A stretch of 64,000 nt of DNA from the NCBI GenBank assembly GCA_963971305.1, contig OZ020307.1, forward strand, positions 49,473,702 through 49,537,701. Direction: 5' to 3'. Positions 55,201 to 63,661 of this stretch are shown here, piece by piece. A program made the position numbers and the translations under genes. The notes under the pieces are model-generated. The model ran no database searches and was not told the DNA's origin. It was given only the letters and a program-made list of their open reading frames with translations. The stretch comes from Arcuatula senhousia (taxonomy: Eukaryota; Mollusca; Bivalvia; Mytilida; Mytilidae). The stretch's first letter is position 1. Each line of letters opens with the position of its first letter.

Positions 55201-58200
55201 TTCCGATTTGTTTGCAAAATTTGCACATGTTAAGCTCAATATCTTGAAAATTGTTAACGTTATTGAAGAAATTTAAATTGTATATTGTTCAGCACATCAA
55301 GATCTACAAAAAAATGAATAGGGTCAATGCTGTCGGACCGTTCCTTTTAGGAGTTATTTCCCTTAGAACGTCAAATTGACCATTTTACAGCATTTCATCA
55401 TTACAATAAAATCGTTAACTTGTCTAACACCATACATCCAATTACATTCAAACTTGGTACAGTTGTTCATAAGCATGAGTGCTACAAAACAGTTGTTTGG
55501 ATTTTTGATTTAAAAAAAATTGCCACCATGGCAAAAAATATCAGATAGGGGTAAACTTTAGTTTTTGCAAATAACTCAAAAAAGGTTACAGATATCAAAA
55601 TCGTGATGGAAGCAGAAGTGAACAGCACATCAAGATCTACCAGCCCTGCAATTCTCAAGAAAATCCAATTACCTATGTAGGAGTTGTTGCCCTTTTTCCG
55701 ATTTTTAACAAACTTTGCACTTTTTAAGCTAAATATCTTAAAATCTAATAAAGTCATTTAAAGAATTTAAATTGCATTTTGCTTAGCACATCAAAATCTT
55801 CAAAAAAATGTAGACGGTCAATTCTGTAGGACTATTCCTTTTAGGGTTTTTTTCCTTAGAACGTCAAAATTGACCATTTCCATATATGTTCAATTGAAAT
55901 TTAACACAATAAGTTCATTCAAATTGGCAGTGTAGCAAAAAATCTATAGTATATATTATGCAGCATTTGGTAAACCTTTTACTTTATGACTCTTTCAATG
56001 TCAATAGGCTTATGATTTAGGCATTTAAGTCAGGAGAGCGATTCAGGCTCCTGGGAGCCTCTTGTTTACTTATATATGACATATATGTACATTCAAAAAC
56101 AACAACTTCTAGACTTTAAATCAAAAGTAAGTGAAAGATTCGTTCTAAACGTTTTTCTAATGCAAGTTGTTTTTGGTATGTGCCTATTGCAGGACGGCAC
56201 ACAGCGAGATGTGTCACATTGAAAGTTGTAGTTCTATTGTGAATTTAAAGAAATAATAAATCATTTTGGAACACTGAAATTGCCATATAAAATTGAAATG
56301 GTTTAACTAATGTTTTGCCTGCAGACAGAAACTAGCTCAATCCTAAGTTGGAGAAATAGCATGTCCACACTATTATAACGATTTATAGTTTGTGAAATAC
56401 CGATCTGCGCATTCTTCATTACTCTTGATTATGTAATGTTTCATGCACATGAAATGTATTTCCTTTATTTTTTTTAGATTCAACGTATACATGTACCGTG
56501 GAACCTGTTCCTTTGGTAGCAATCATAGGTAAATACATGTGTATCTGGCAAGTAATAAATGATCTTTTCTTTTTCTAATTTTTTTTTTTGGTGTTAATTC
56601 TCTTCTGGCTTTATTTTTGATTGGCTGATCTAAGCAAATAATTCCTAGCCTGAAGATTATTACCAAAATACTTTCTAGCACCATGCTTACAAATCTTTCG
56701 TCAATTATGAATAACAAACAATCTAAAATAAGCTTGACTTATTACGAATCGTTCTTGGACATGGAAAAGTTCGTTCGGAAAAGAGTGAAACCATTAACAG
56801 GGACGTCATTTTGTAGAAAGAAAGAAGGAAAATGTATTGTTATATTAGATGGCAGGTGTGCTATACATTTTGTGCCGTACAAGCAGGAAATACCTACTCT
56901 TCCTTACTTTATACTCGTTCTTATAATTTCCTTTGCTGATTGTGGTTTGAGTGTACATGCAAAATTTGTGTTTGTATGTTGTGTGCACTTGGTTAATTTT
57001 TGTGATGATTTCATGTCTACTAATTCCGTCTTTGCCCCTTCGGATTGACGACACTTAATTGTCCCATAGGTAAACCGTTACTAAATAAAGGTAATAAAAA
57101 AATTACTGAACTTGAAGAATCAATCTCAAATGTCCATAAGACTAGACAAAACAAGAAATACATACCGGAAAAATTGAAGACCGCAAATGTCCTTTCTTGG
57201 TACAGGCATTTAAAAAGAAATGGTGGGTTAAACCAGGTTTTAAGGCGGGGAAACCCCCTCTTCCATTGCGATTTTTTGGTCCGGTAACTAAACAAAACAC
57301 AACAGGTTTGTGATGACATATAAGGGATGCTAAGGTGATCATCTCAGTACATCAACCAGCCAAACACTAATCAAATTACGTCTAACATGATATTGATTTT
57401 TTCTATTAGTGGCTAATAACGAATAAAGAATTTTTTTTAGAGATCGTATGAGACATACTTTCTTATCACCTTGGTCTAATAGTCGGTTACGGAGAAAGCA
57501 GTGTTGGATCAAAAATGAAACCTTGAACTTTGAATATTTTGAATACTATATGTATACATTGTATATACTCACAGTAGGTCCCGTGTCCGGCGACAGGATT
57601 GTTTTTTCGAGAGGCATTGTCCAGTTTTATCGAGAGGTGTCCTGGTTTTTGAAAATTTTGACACAACAGAGGCACTGGGTTTTGTGGAAACTATACGACT
57701 TAAATGGAAACTAATATCCCTCCTACTCAATAAACATGCATTTAAACACATTACATGCAAAATATCAAGTTTGTTTCTAACTTTAAAGCATAAGTAGGCT
57801 GCCTAAATGCATTATCTTTTCAGACTAAATTAGTATTTTGACAAAATTAGTTTTATGGTACATTTTACATTTGTGACTTTCTTAATGTGCTTTAATAAAT
57901 TACCGGTTTCAAGAAGAGCGATTGTTACGGTGGGCAAAATTTTGAAGGGTAAGTTGCAATCTTGTTTTTGTGCCTTTTCAAGTCTTTGAAACTATAAAAT
58001 CTACATGTATGTCAGAAACAAATAAATACAAATAGAGCATAATTCACTGGTGCATTCTGTTATTTCAAGAGTTTAAGGTTGTTTTGGAATATGGGATATT
58101 TAAATATTTATTCCTGAGATTCGGGATATTTGATGCCAAACAAACTGGGATATAGATTATTTAAATCTATTCTATTTACAGGGATATGGGATAAGAAAAA

Positions 58201-61200
58201 ACCTCTATTTTGGATACGGGATATTTGATAAAAACATTAGGGAATATGAGATATTGGACCCCCTTAAGGTATACATATGTGTGTAAAGATACAGAAACTT
58301 AAAAAGCATTTGAATTTCATACTCTTATGTTTGCTAAATGTCCTGTCGACACTATTTCAGTCATAATGAACAGGACAAGAGCTAATTAATTCAAACACCA
58401 AAATGAATTCTTTAAACCCATCCAGGACACAGACCATGTATGTCATCCGAATGACCCATGTACGACCACAAACCAGAAGTAAAACGAACCAACTCACAAG
58501 ATAGGCCAATGTATACGTACCCTTAACGCACCATAGGCCAATACATCCGGAAAGTGTCGAAATCCTTCCTCAAAAGTTTCACACAATTTGGAACCCTTCC
58601 ATATGGTGACTGAGGAACCCTTACCCGAAATGAGGTCATACTAGATGAAACACCTACCTGTGTGGGATATAGTCAACTCTTACCCAGTTTCACATAACCA
58701 TCCTTTATCTGGCGAAAATACAATGCTGAATCCTAATTGAACCTATACTCACTGAGAGAGAGAAGCGGAGTTGGAATGGGAAACAAAGGATCTGTAAATT
58801 TTGAAGATCACTGGAAAAGGGAAGACGTGGGTAGATGCGGAAAATTTAGCCTGTGGCGGTGCACAATGGGATATTTTACGTGCATGAAATTTGGAACTCT
58901 CCACGCACGTTGGTCCAATATGGTTTACGGTCAAGTTTCCGCATTAGTATAGCCTGATGAACCGGCATTTATTATGACAGGGCTGCCCCATTCAACCACC
59001 TGTGGCACACGTCCCAGTCGCTTTGTGGGCTAAGCGGCCTGGAAAGATGACAGGTTTCAGAGCGCTCTTAAGTGGACTTTTACCGACAAGCTTAACGCTG
59101 CTGCTGACCTATTCGCCTTCCGGGTCCCACACGAGAGCATACTCTTACGAAGTTTTTTGTTGAAACTATAATATAAACAAAAAAATACATATGTGTAAAA
59201 ATTAAGACGTACGAGTCTTATATAATCCTGGATAAAACAGCAGACATGATAGAAGACGACTCTTTGATACAAACAAACACATTCAAGAAACAACTACAAG
59301 TCAAGTTAAAAGAAGGTAGCCCAGGAACTGTTAGCATTTTCTGCTTGTCGCAACACAAACATTTTGTTTCCAGCCAATTATTCAAGGAGGCTATTTTTAA
59401 TTTATAACAGTGGTAGTTATGTTTAGACAATAGATTAATGGGTTCTGGTTGTAGACGTCAATTATATGTGCCTGCCTGTTTATATAGGCTATATAAGGTT
59501 GAATTCTTGACTTTAACTGACGTTTTCTTGTCCAAAACCCTTGAAATGATAGTACCGTATTCTTATTTTTTTAACAACATACAATGTCCTTAAAAATATG
59601 ATTTAAGATGTAAACAACACGCCCAACTTGTCTATCTTAAGTATGAAAAAACCTGGACCTCTCTTGCAAAAACCTGGACGCCTCTTGAAAAAGCCTGGAC
59701 ATGTATTTTATTTTAATTTAGAATATTTAAGATGCAACTCTTTGGCATCAATGTTCAGGATGTCATAATATAACATTGATGTTCACTTATAATAGTTAGC
59801 AATCTCGTTCAATATATTTGTCTTTTAAGGGGCGAAAAATGCAAAAAGGTGAAAAAATAAAAAAAACAGCCCACAATTTTATTTAGGAATCACATTTTTA
59901 TAGGAATTGGTGTTATACAATATGATAATACTAAAATATGCCTACCCGTTGGTAGCTTTTTTACTTCGCTTTCAGTTAAAAATCACTAAATATCGCCAAA
60001 GTTTACATTTTTATTGATTATTCTCTTGAAAAAACCAGGACAATTGTAAATCCCTCTCGAAAAAAAACAATCATGTCGCCGGACACGGGACCTACCATGA
60101 TACTGGACGGATGAAAAACACGAAGCAATTTTGGTCAATTATCTACATGTATCTAGGAAGCAAGATTTATAATTAATACATGTAATCTCGGTTTTTTCAC
60201 CAGATAAGAGACAAATAACATGGACTTGGAAACTTGTGATTGCTATTACTAAATGTTCTCTTTTTCTACAAACATATATTTCAGCTGTGAATGCGGGTGT
60301 TTTGTGTACCATTTCGGTCATTGTTTGGGCTATCCTATATGTCGTTTTCAGGAGAAAAAGGTGGGTATTTGATACTTGCATGACAATTTTAATAACGTGT
60401 TTTGGAGTTCCAACCAAATGTCGCCACATATATAAACAAAGATATTTAAAGAAAGGGTGAACTATTTACAAAACCCTTTTCACAGGTTTTGTCACAGTTC
60501 AATTATTGCATAGTTCTGTATTTAGATCTTATCTAAAAGACAGAAAAAAGTTGATTAAAACCGGTTCTAGTCTGAATACTTATCATGCACTTACGTCACT
60601 TGTATCATTTTTATGAAAGCTAGCTTTAGCTCCATTTTGACTGCAATCGGAGCACCACTAAAATAATTCCTCCTAGGCAGAGTGGAGAAGCGATTGGAAG
60701 ACAATACTAAATAAAACAAATAGCAATAACGGTACGTTATGTTGCTTTTATATCAAGAGTTTATGTATTTATATTTATGATGTGTAATTTGATTTTAGGT
60801 CAGGAATGTGTACTTGATATCTCTGCTAATTGTTTATTTCGTCAATGTTATCAAAAAGCTAATTAGCCATTTCTAGTGAAAAAATGCAAACGAAAGATAA
60901 GTCCGAATTTAGTTTCCTTTATAATTGTTAAATGCAAAAATTACTGAAAGAACAAAGTACATAAAGGGAATATTTGGCCCCTTACATGACATTGTATTTG
61001 TTAAAGTTAAAGTTGTATAAATATAAGAAAGGATGGGTTGCGATAAGGCCCTATTTTGGCCCATCTATAGGCAAAAATAAAAAAAAGTATTTCATTGCCT
61101 GTTACTTTATATCTTATTTTGTCGGAAAATGATTGTACTGTTGTAAAAGACTACTTTTAAATACTTTTGCGCGAACACAGCTTCGAAAATCGGGCTCAAA

Positions 61201-63661
61201 ATTCACCCATTTTGAATGAAAATTTCATCTTGATTTAAAGAAAATTTCAAGATAGGGCTTCAATAAATTGACATTTTGTGCCAAAATTCTTGAAGCCAGT
61301 GTTTACAACTCAATAAAAGGTTCATCATATATATACATCACTTTAAACAACAATTTTGAAATTAAAATGACCGCTTATCTCAAGAAAAACGAAGAAAACC
61401 GACTGACTACTTACAACATGTTCAAAAATCATAGTCTTATTTCTTGCACGCGGAACCAGCTTATAACTTTTACAAAAGATGTGGTTTAGTAATACAAGTT
61501 CTAGAATAAAATATTGAGCTTGTTCCGCGTGCAAGGCTATACTTCCTGGAAGGATATATATCAGTCATTTGCGCCACTTTCCCATAGACACAATGTTAAA
61601 ATCATTTGCGGTGGTTCATTTTAAGCACCCTTTACTTAAAAATAAAATAAGCTTTTCAACTACATACCTTTTTTCTCCAAAAATAGAAATATTAACCTTC
61701 CCAACAAGACATTTTATGATAAAATTTACTAAATTTTATTTTTGAATTTCGATGTGGGCTGAAAAAGGATCTTATCCCAACCCATCCTTTCATTCAAGTT
61801 TCAAATTATTTTTTCAGTGTTACTGTCGGTAACTTTTCAAAAAATATACAAAAAATCGTTAGTTTAACAGTCAGATATCTTATGAAAAACCATGACCCTT
61901 GAAAATGATGATTTTTCATGACATTTCACCTTTTTGCTGTCAGCACTAGATTTGTCTGATTTCATGTAAATTTGAACTGTCTGTTCAGATATTTTTGTAT
62001 GTCTCAATTCTGAACTCGGTTTAGTTACTTCTTTTTTACATGTGACCCATTTATTGTTGTCCGAAATAACAAAAATAGCAAAAATCTACAAAATCAGTGG
62101 TACAAATGGTGCACAAGAATGTCATTTTTTCGCTTTAAATTACCAAATTCTTACAAAACCAAGTCGATAAAGATGTTTTGAAATTATTCAATAACACATC
62201 TACAGCTCAGGACTTGAAGTTACTCGCAATAACACTGAGTTTCTCGACCATTTTCTACCAAAGTGTCTTTCATGTAAAACTATTTTGTCACGGTTTTCCA
62301 TGACAAAAAATAATGAAAAGTCATAGAAAATCATGACTTTCTAAAAGTCATGATTTTTCATGATCTTTGAAAATTATGATTTTTCATGACTCTGCAACAT
62401 CTTCAAGTCATGAATTTCCATCATGAAAATGTAATTTAAAGATCATGGATTTTCATGACCTTGTTCTACTTTATATGAAGTCACGGTTTTTCATTACAAT
62501 TAATTCATTTAAATGTCATGAAAAATCATCATTTTCCAAGATCATGGTTTTTCACAAGATATCTGACTGTTAAACGAAGTTTTTTTTTGATATTTTTGTT
62601 ATTACGGTACTAGTTGGCAAACAGAAAAAAAACAACCACCTTGTTAATTCAATTCCTGTTGAGGATTCTAAGTCAGCAAAACACTTTTTGAATGTTATTT
62701 TCCTTTTTTTTTGACATTTGAAATTGAAAACCTAAGTTAATTAATAACTAGAAAAATCTTATATGAATTGTGAGGTATTTATAGGGCATCATATCGTCAA
62801 AAGCCCGAACGGCCAAATACAATCCCAGAAGACATGAACGAGAACAGTACGTGAAATACAAATGACAACAAAGTTCCAGACAATAAATTTCGCTACGCCT
62901 GACGCGCGTTTCGTCTATTCAAGACTCATCAGAGGCGCTCTACCAAAAATATTGAAAATGCCAAACACTATATGAATATGAAGAGCATAGAACAGTATAA
63001 CCAAAAATACCAAACTGGGGAACCAAATTATTACTAAGATATTCAACCTTTGTCTGGGGTAGGAAGAACCTTAGGGTTTAGACAATTTTGAAATTTAGAC
63101 GAATAATTTAAATCTTTGATGTATTCTCCAACTCAAAAGTGTTGGTGCCGGAGCGGGCTAACCTCGGGAAATTTAAACTCCACCAGCAGTGCTAACCTTC
63201 ACGTGTGTTCGAAATACAAATGACAACAAAGTTCCAGACAATAAATTTCGCTACGCCTGACGCGCGTTTCGTCTATTCAAGACTCATCAGAGGCGCTCTA
63301 CCAAAAATATTGAAAATGCCAAACACTATATGAATATGAAGAGCATAGAACAGTATAACCAAAAATACCAAACTGGGGAACAAATATACAACAAAAACAC
63401 AAAATAACACTGATCGGCAAATAAACAACGTGAACTCAAGTTGAGTCAGGTGCTCCGGAAGAGTTTTGTTGATTATAAATTAAATACAGCTTTACACAAC
63501 TTTTCAGAGGAATAACAACTGCTTCGTCTACTAACCAAAGATTTCCAACTACAACATACAGCGATCTCGCTGCAGATAGAGTTCAGCATGTTTATGGCGG
63601 AAGGGCAAACCAACGATCTAACACAAATGAAGATAACTATTACATGACTGTATCAGTGTAA
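40159..63661 (+). CDS. Gene D: receptor with divergent SUEL domain and short tail
   Basis: Seven exons: 40159-40228, 42716-43012, 44175-44213, 44913-44966, 56478-56528, 60285-60360 and 63508-63661, plus an optional 45-nt exon at 41327-41371. Introns are GT-AG, phases 1,1,1,1,1,2, and the exon sum gives 246 residues in one frame. Domains: signal peptide, divergent SUEL lectin domain, three short stalk exons, transmembrane helix, 50-residue tail with TYSDLA and NYYMTV. The lectin domain keeps the cysteines and KYM but has FGR for YGR and no DPC, so classic sugar binding may be lost. The intron 44967-56477 is 11.5 kb and full of repeats, including a same-sense retrozyme; the linkage across it rests on phase and homology to gene C, not on transcripts. 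Confidence 0.65.
40600..40980 (+). repeat. Dispersed repeat L, copy 1 (copy 2 at 58350-58715)
   Basis: Blocks CATGTATGTCAT, GTACGACCAC.AACC, TGTGTGGGATATA..CAA, and TTACCCA.TT..CACATAA.CATC are shared in order with 58350-58715 at roughly 75-80% by eye. No ORF. Confidence 0.65.
41020..41213 (-). repeat. Fragment of short inverted-repeat element
   Basis: The right end CTTCAAGTTAAATGGTCCGTCC matches the end of the 24203-24420 element; the other end is lost in a T-rich stretch. Confidence 0.4.
41327..41371 (+). CDS. Possible extra exon of gene D
   Basis: A 45-nt open segment, phase 1 at both ends, between TTCTTTGTAG and a GTAAAG donor. It would place 15 polar residues between signal peptide and lectin domain. 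No paralogue has such an exon, so it is a weak candidate. Confidence 0.25.
42716..43012 (+). CDS. Gene D exon 2, divergent SUEL domain
   Basis: A 297-nt exon, phase 1 at both ends, after ATTAACAG and before GTGAGT. It shows the SUEL cysteine frame: VCLGKTLDIKC, NYGNFGRED, FTCDSS, EILNRECSAQQSC, KYMYLIVVYQC. The DPC loop is replaced by SPLKC. The domain is clearly related to those of genes A and B but has diverged at sugar-contact positions. Confidence 0.72.
43130..43345 (+). repeat. Diverged tandem pair, about 135-bp period
   Basis: CCGAAATTATGGCCCTTGGA (near 43129) and CCGAAATGAAGGCCCTTGGA (near 43268) head two similar AT-rich units. Confidence 0.5.
44175..44213 (+). CDS. Gene D exon 3, short stalk
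   Basis: A 39-nt exon, phase 1 at both ends, after TTTATTGTAG, encoding 13 Thr-containing residues; same size and phase as gene C exon 3. Confidence 0.5.
44913..44966 (+). CDS. Gene D exon 4, Thr/Lys stalk
   Basis: A 54-nt exon, phase 1 at both ends, after a T-rich acceptor and before GTAAGT. It encodes VDVYSITTP followed by a Gln, Lys and Thr-rich segment. Confidence 0.5.
45410..45640. repeat. Cluster of ACGTCCGTAAAAC motifs in both orientations
   Basis: About a dozen variants of (A)CGTCCGTAAAAC and its reverse complement GTTTTACGGACG crowd into 230 bases. They can pair in many ways. This may be the remnant of inverted tandem-repeat ends of a DNA element, as at 7699-9361. Confidence 0.65.
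45826..46618. mobile_element. Inverted-repeat element, copy 1 (793 bp)
   Basis: The first 21 bases (AAAGGATGGGTTGCGATAAG preceded by C) are the exact reverse complement of the last 21 (46598-46618). Near the middle, CTTGCACGCGGAACCAGCT (about 46273) and its reverse complement (about 46354) form an inner hairpin. There is no ORF. The second copy is at 61028-61790. Confidence 0.78.
47628..47671 (+). ncRNA. Type I hammerhead ribozyme, array 1 unit 1
   Basis: Stem I is GCGCCT with AGGCGT; core CTGATGA (47634-47640); stem II GTCT-TAAAT-AGAC (47641-47653); GAAA (47654-47657); short stem III CGCGCG; then GTC with predicted cleavage after C47665. All invariant core bases are present. Confidence 0.9.
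47987..48030 (+). ncRNA. Type I hammerhead ribozyme, array 1 unit 2
   Basis: The same sequence as in unit 1, with the core CTGATGA at 47993-47999 and predicted cleavage after C48024. Together with unit 1 it would release a 359-nt monomer (47666-48024). Confidence 0.9.
48965..49412 (+). repeat. Minisatellite, 49-bp unit, about nine copies
   Basis: CCTTAAATTACATTCAACAA then ACCAAACATGTACTCTGACA then ATCTTATGT is repeated with small changes. The middle copies are nearly identical; the outer ones are degraded, as expected of unequal exchange. Confidence 0.85.
49413..51825. other. Intronic sequence, little recognised
   Basis: Part of the long gene D intron. The only structure noted is a direct repeat of GACACAAGTCTACATATG followed by ATACCAACATCA near 50532-50616 (about 45-bp units, two copies). 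ORFs are short and unsupported. Confidence 0.4.
51830..52129 (-). repeat. AGCTCACC-family copy, 5' part (minus)
   Basis: Read in reverse it starts with the AGTTCACCTGGACCAGAGGT hairpin at 52129 and runs to the CTTGCTTAAATGTTCAGCTC block; the rest is missing. Confidence 0.65.
52620..52860 (+). repeat. Dispersed repeat U, forward copy
   Basis: CTTCCGGAGCACCTGAGTTC to TTTCGGACTTTTGGCATTCGG is the reverse complement of the family found at 26300-26490 and 62786-63470. Confidence 0.6.
53128..54873 (+). mobile_element. AGCTCACC-family copy with SINE-like insertion
   Basis: It starts AGCACACCTGACCCGAAGGG; CACCTGACCCGAA pairs exactly with TTCGGGTCAGGTG. Two about 0.5-kb units follow, and the copy ends GGCTCCTGGGAGCC at 54873. 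A SINE-like repeat interrupts it at 54218-54748. Confidence 0.75.
54218..54748 (+). mobile_element. SINE-like retroposon with (ACTA)n tail
   Basis: A GC-richer segment starting GTCCCGTGCGGGGCCCGGGA, with the TTGCCCACAAAGCGAC, GGTGGTTTAATGGGGCAG and CCCGGATATAGCC blocks, ending in AACTAACTAACTAACTAACT. The simple-repeat tail and clean insertion in another repeat indicate retroposition. Other copies are at 3360, 17190, 17955, 24595 and 58950. A short ORF across it has no coding character. Confidence 0.65.
54874..56063 (+). mobile_element. AGCTCACC-family copy lacking the 5' hairpin
   Basis: Directly joined to the previous copy; it begins at the GTCCGTCGTCTGTCGTCGTC block, has two about 0.5-kb units and ends GGCTCCTGGGAGCCTCTTGT. 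Confidence 0.7.
56478..56528 (+). CDS. Gene D exon 5, stalk
   Basis: A 51-nt exon, phase 1 at both ends, after a T-rich AG and before GTAAAT, encoding STYTCTVEPVPLVAII. Its ATTCAAC start resembles gene C exon 4. Confidence 0.5.
56845..57070 (+). repeat. Dispersed repeat U, diverged copy
   Basis: GGTGTGCTATACATTTTGTG, ACAAGCAGGAAATACCTACT and TTTGCCCCTTCGGATT follow the order of the 52.6-kb copy with many changes. Confidence 0.45.
58350..58715 (+). repeat. Dispersed repeat L, copy 2
   Basis: The partner of 40600-40980, with the same block order, nested in the inverted-repeat element 57574-60095. Confidence 0.65.
58770..58915 (+). repeat. Dispersed repeat fragment (family of 22455-22745)
   Basis: ATGGGAAACAAAGGA to TCCACGCACGTTGG follows the second half of the 22455-22745 copy. 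Confidence 0.5.
58950..59145 (-). repeat. SINE-like repeat, 5' part in reverse
   Basis: Read in reverse: CGTGTGGGACCCGGAAGGCG, AGCTTGTCGGTAAAAGTCCA, ACAAAGCGACTGGGACGTGT, and GGTGGTTGAATGGGGCAG, matching the first half of the 54.2-kb copy. Confidence 0.6.
60285..60360 (+). CDS. Gene D transmembrane exon
   Basis: A 76-nt exon, phase 1 in and phase 2 out, after CATATATTTCAG, encoding AGVLCTISVIVWAILYVVF followed by RRKR. Length, phases and the AGVLC.I motif match gene C. Confidence 0.72.
61028..61790. mobile_element. Inverted-repeat element, copy 2 (763 bp)
   Basis: The ends AAAGGATGGGTTGCGATAAG and CTTATCCCAACCCATCCTTT are inverted with one mismatch. The inner CTTGCACGCGGAACCAGCT hairpin is also kept (61443 and about 61516). 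Overall roughly 85-90% like the copy at 45826-46618. Confidence 0.78.
61820..62612. mobile_element. Foldback element rich in CATGAAAAATCATGA palindromes
   Basis: About 65 bases from 61860 (TTTAACAGTCAGATATCTTA, then a CCATGA..AAAATGATGA stretch) return in reverse complement at 62510-62575. The interior 62260-62480 is packed with TCATGAAAAATCATGA-like palindromes. No ORF. Confidence 0.68.
62895..62938 (-). ncRNA. Type I hammerhead ribozyme, array 2, distal unit
   Basis: Read in reverse: GCGCCT, CTGATGA, stem II GTCTTGAATAGAC, GAAA, CGCGCGTC, AGGCGT. Predicted cleavage lies between 62901 and 62900. One loop base differs from array 1 (TGAAT for TAAAT); the paired bases do not. Confidence 0.9.
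63253..63296 (-). ncRNA. Type I hammerhead ribozyme, array 2, proximal unit
   Basis: Same sequence as the ribozyme at 62895-62938; predicted cleavage between 63259 and 63258. Confidence 0.9.
63508..63661 (+). CDS. Gene D cytoplasmic tail exon
   Basis: It starts after ACACAACTTTTCAG, completes the split Arg codon and encodes 50 residues to TAA 63659-63661. TYSDLA, HVYGG and NYYMTV line up with TYNDLT, HIYKE and SYMTV of gene C, and the stop falls just after YMTV. Confidence 0.72.

Larger units (their letters stand above)
57574..60095. mobile_element. Composite element with about 40-bp terminal inverted repeats
   Basis: GTAGGTCCCGTGTCCGGCGA at 57574 is mirrored by TCGCCGGACACGGGACCTAC ending at 60095; pairing continues through ATTGTTTTTTCGAGAG with slight length differences. 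Motifs of the type GAGGTGTCCTGGTTTTT follow each end in tandem (three on the right, 59640-59705). The interior carries repeat L, a TTTTACGCCC-family fragment and a reversed SINE-like piece, and no transposase. Confidence 0.65.
62854..63381 (-). mobile_element. Retrozyme on the minus strand, about 1.5 units
   Basis: Two hammerhead ribozymes in reverse orientation lie 358 bases apart; the unit matches the array at 47.3-48.1 kb at roughly 95% by eye. The second unit is cut short at about 63381, where repeat U resumes. Confidence 0.87.
62786..63470 (-). repeat. Dispersed repeat U, copy carrying a retrozyme
   Basis: The flanks GTCAAAAGCCCGAACGGCC and AACAACGTGAACTCAAGTTG belong to the same family as 26300-26490. 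A minus-strand retrozyme occupies its middle. Confidence 0.6.

Noticed and set aside
57045..57287. ORF with a Lys-rich start and a possible mini exon at 57070-57090 for gene D
   Set aside because: The downstream part overlaps a region resembling a dispersed repeat and no paralogue has such an exon; acceptor and donor are weak.
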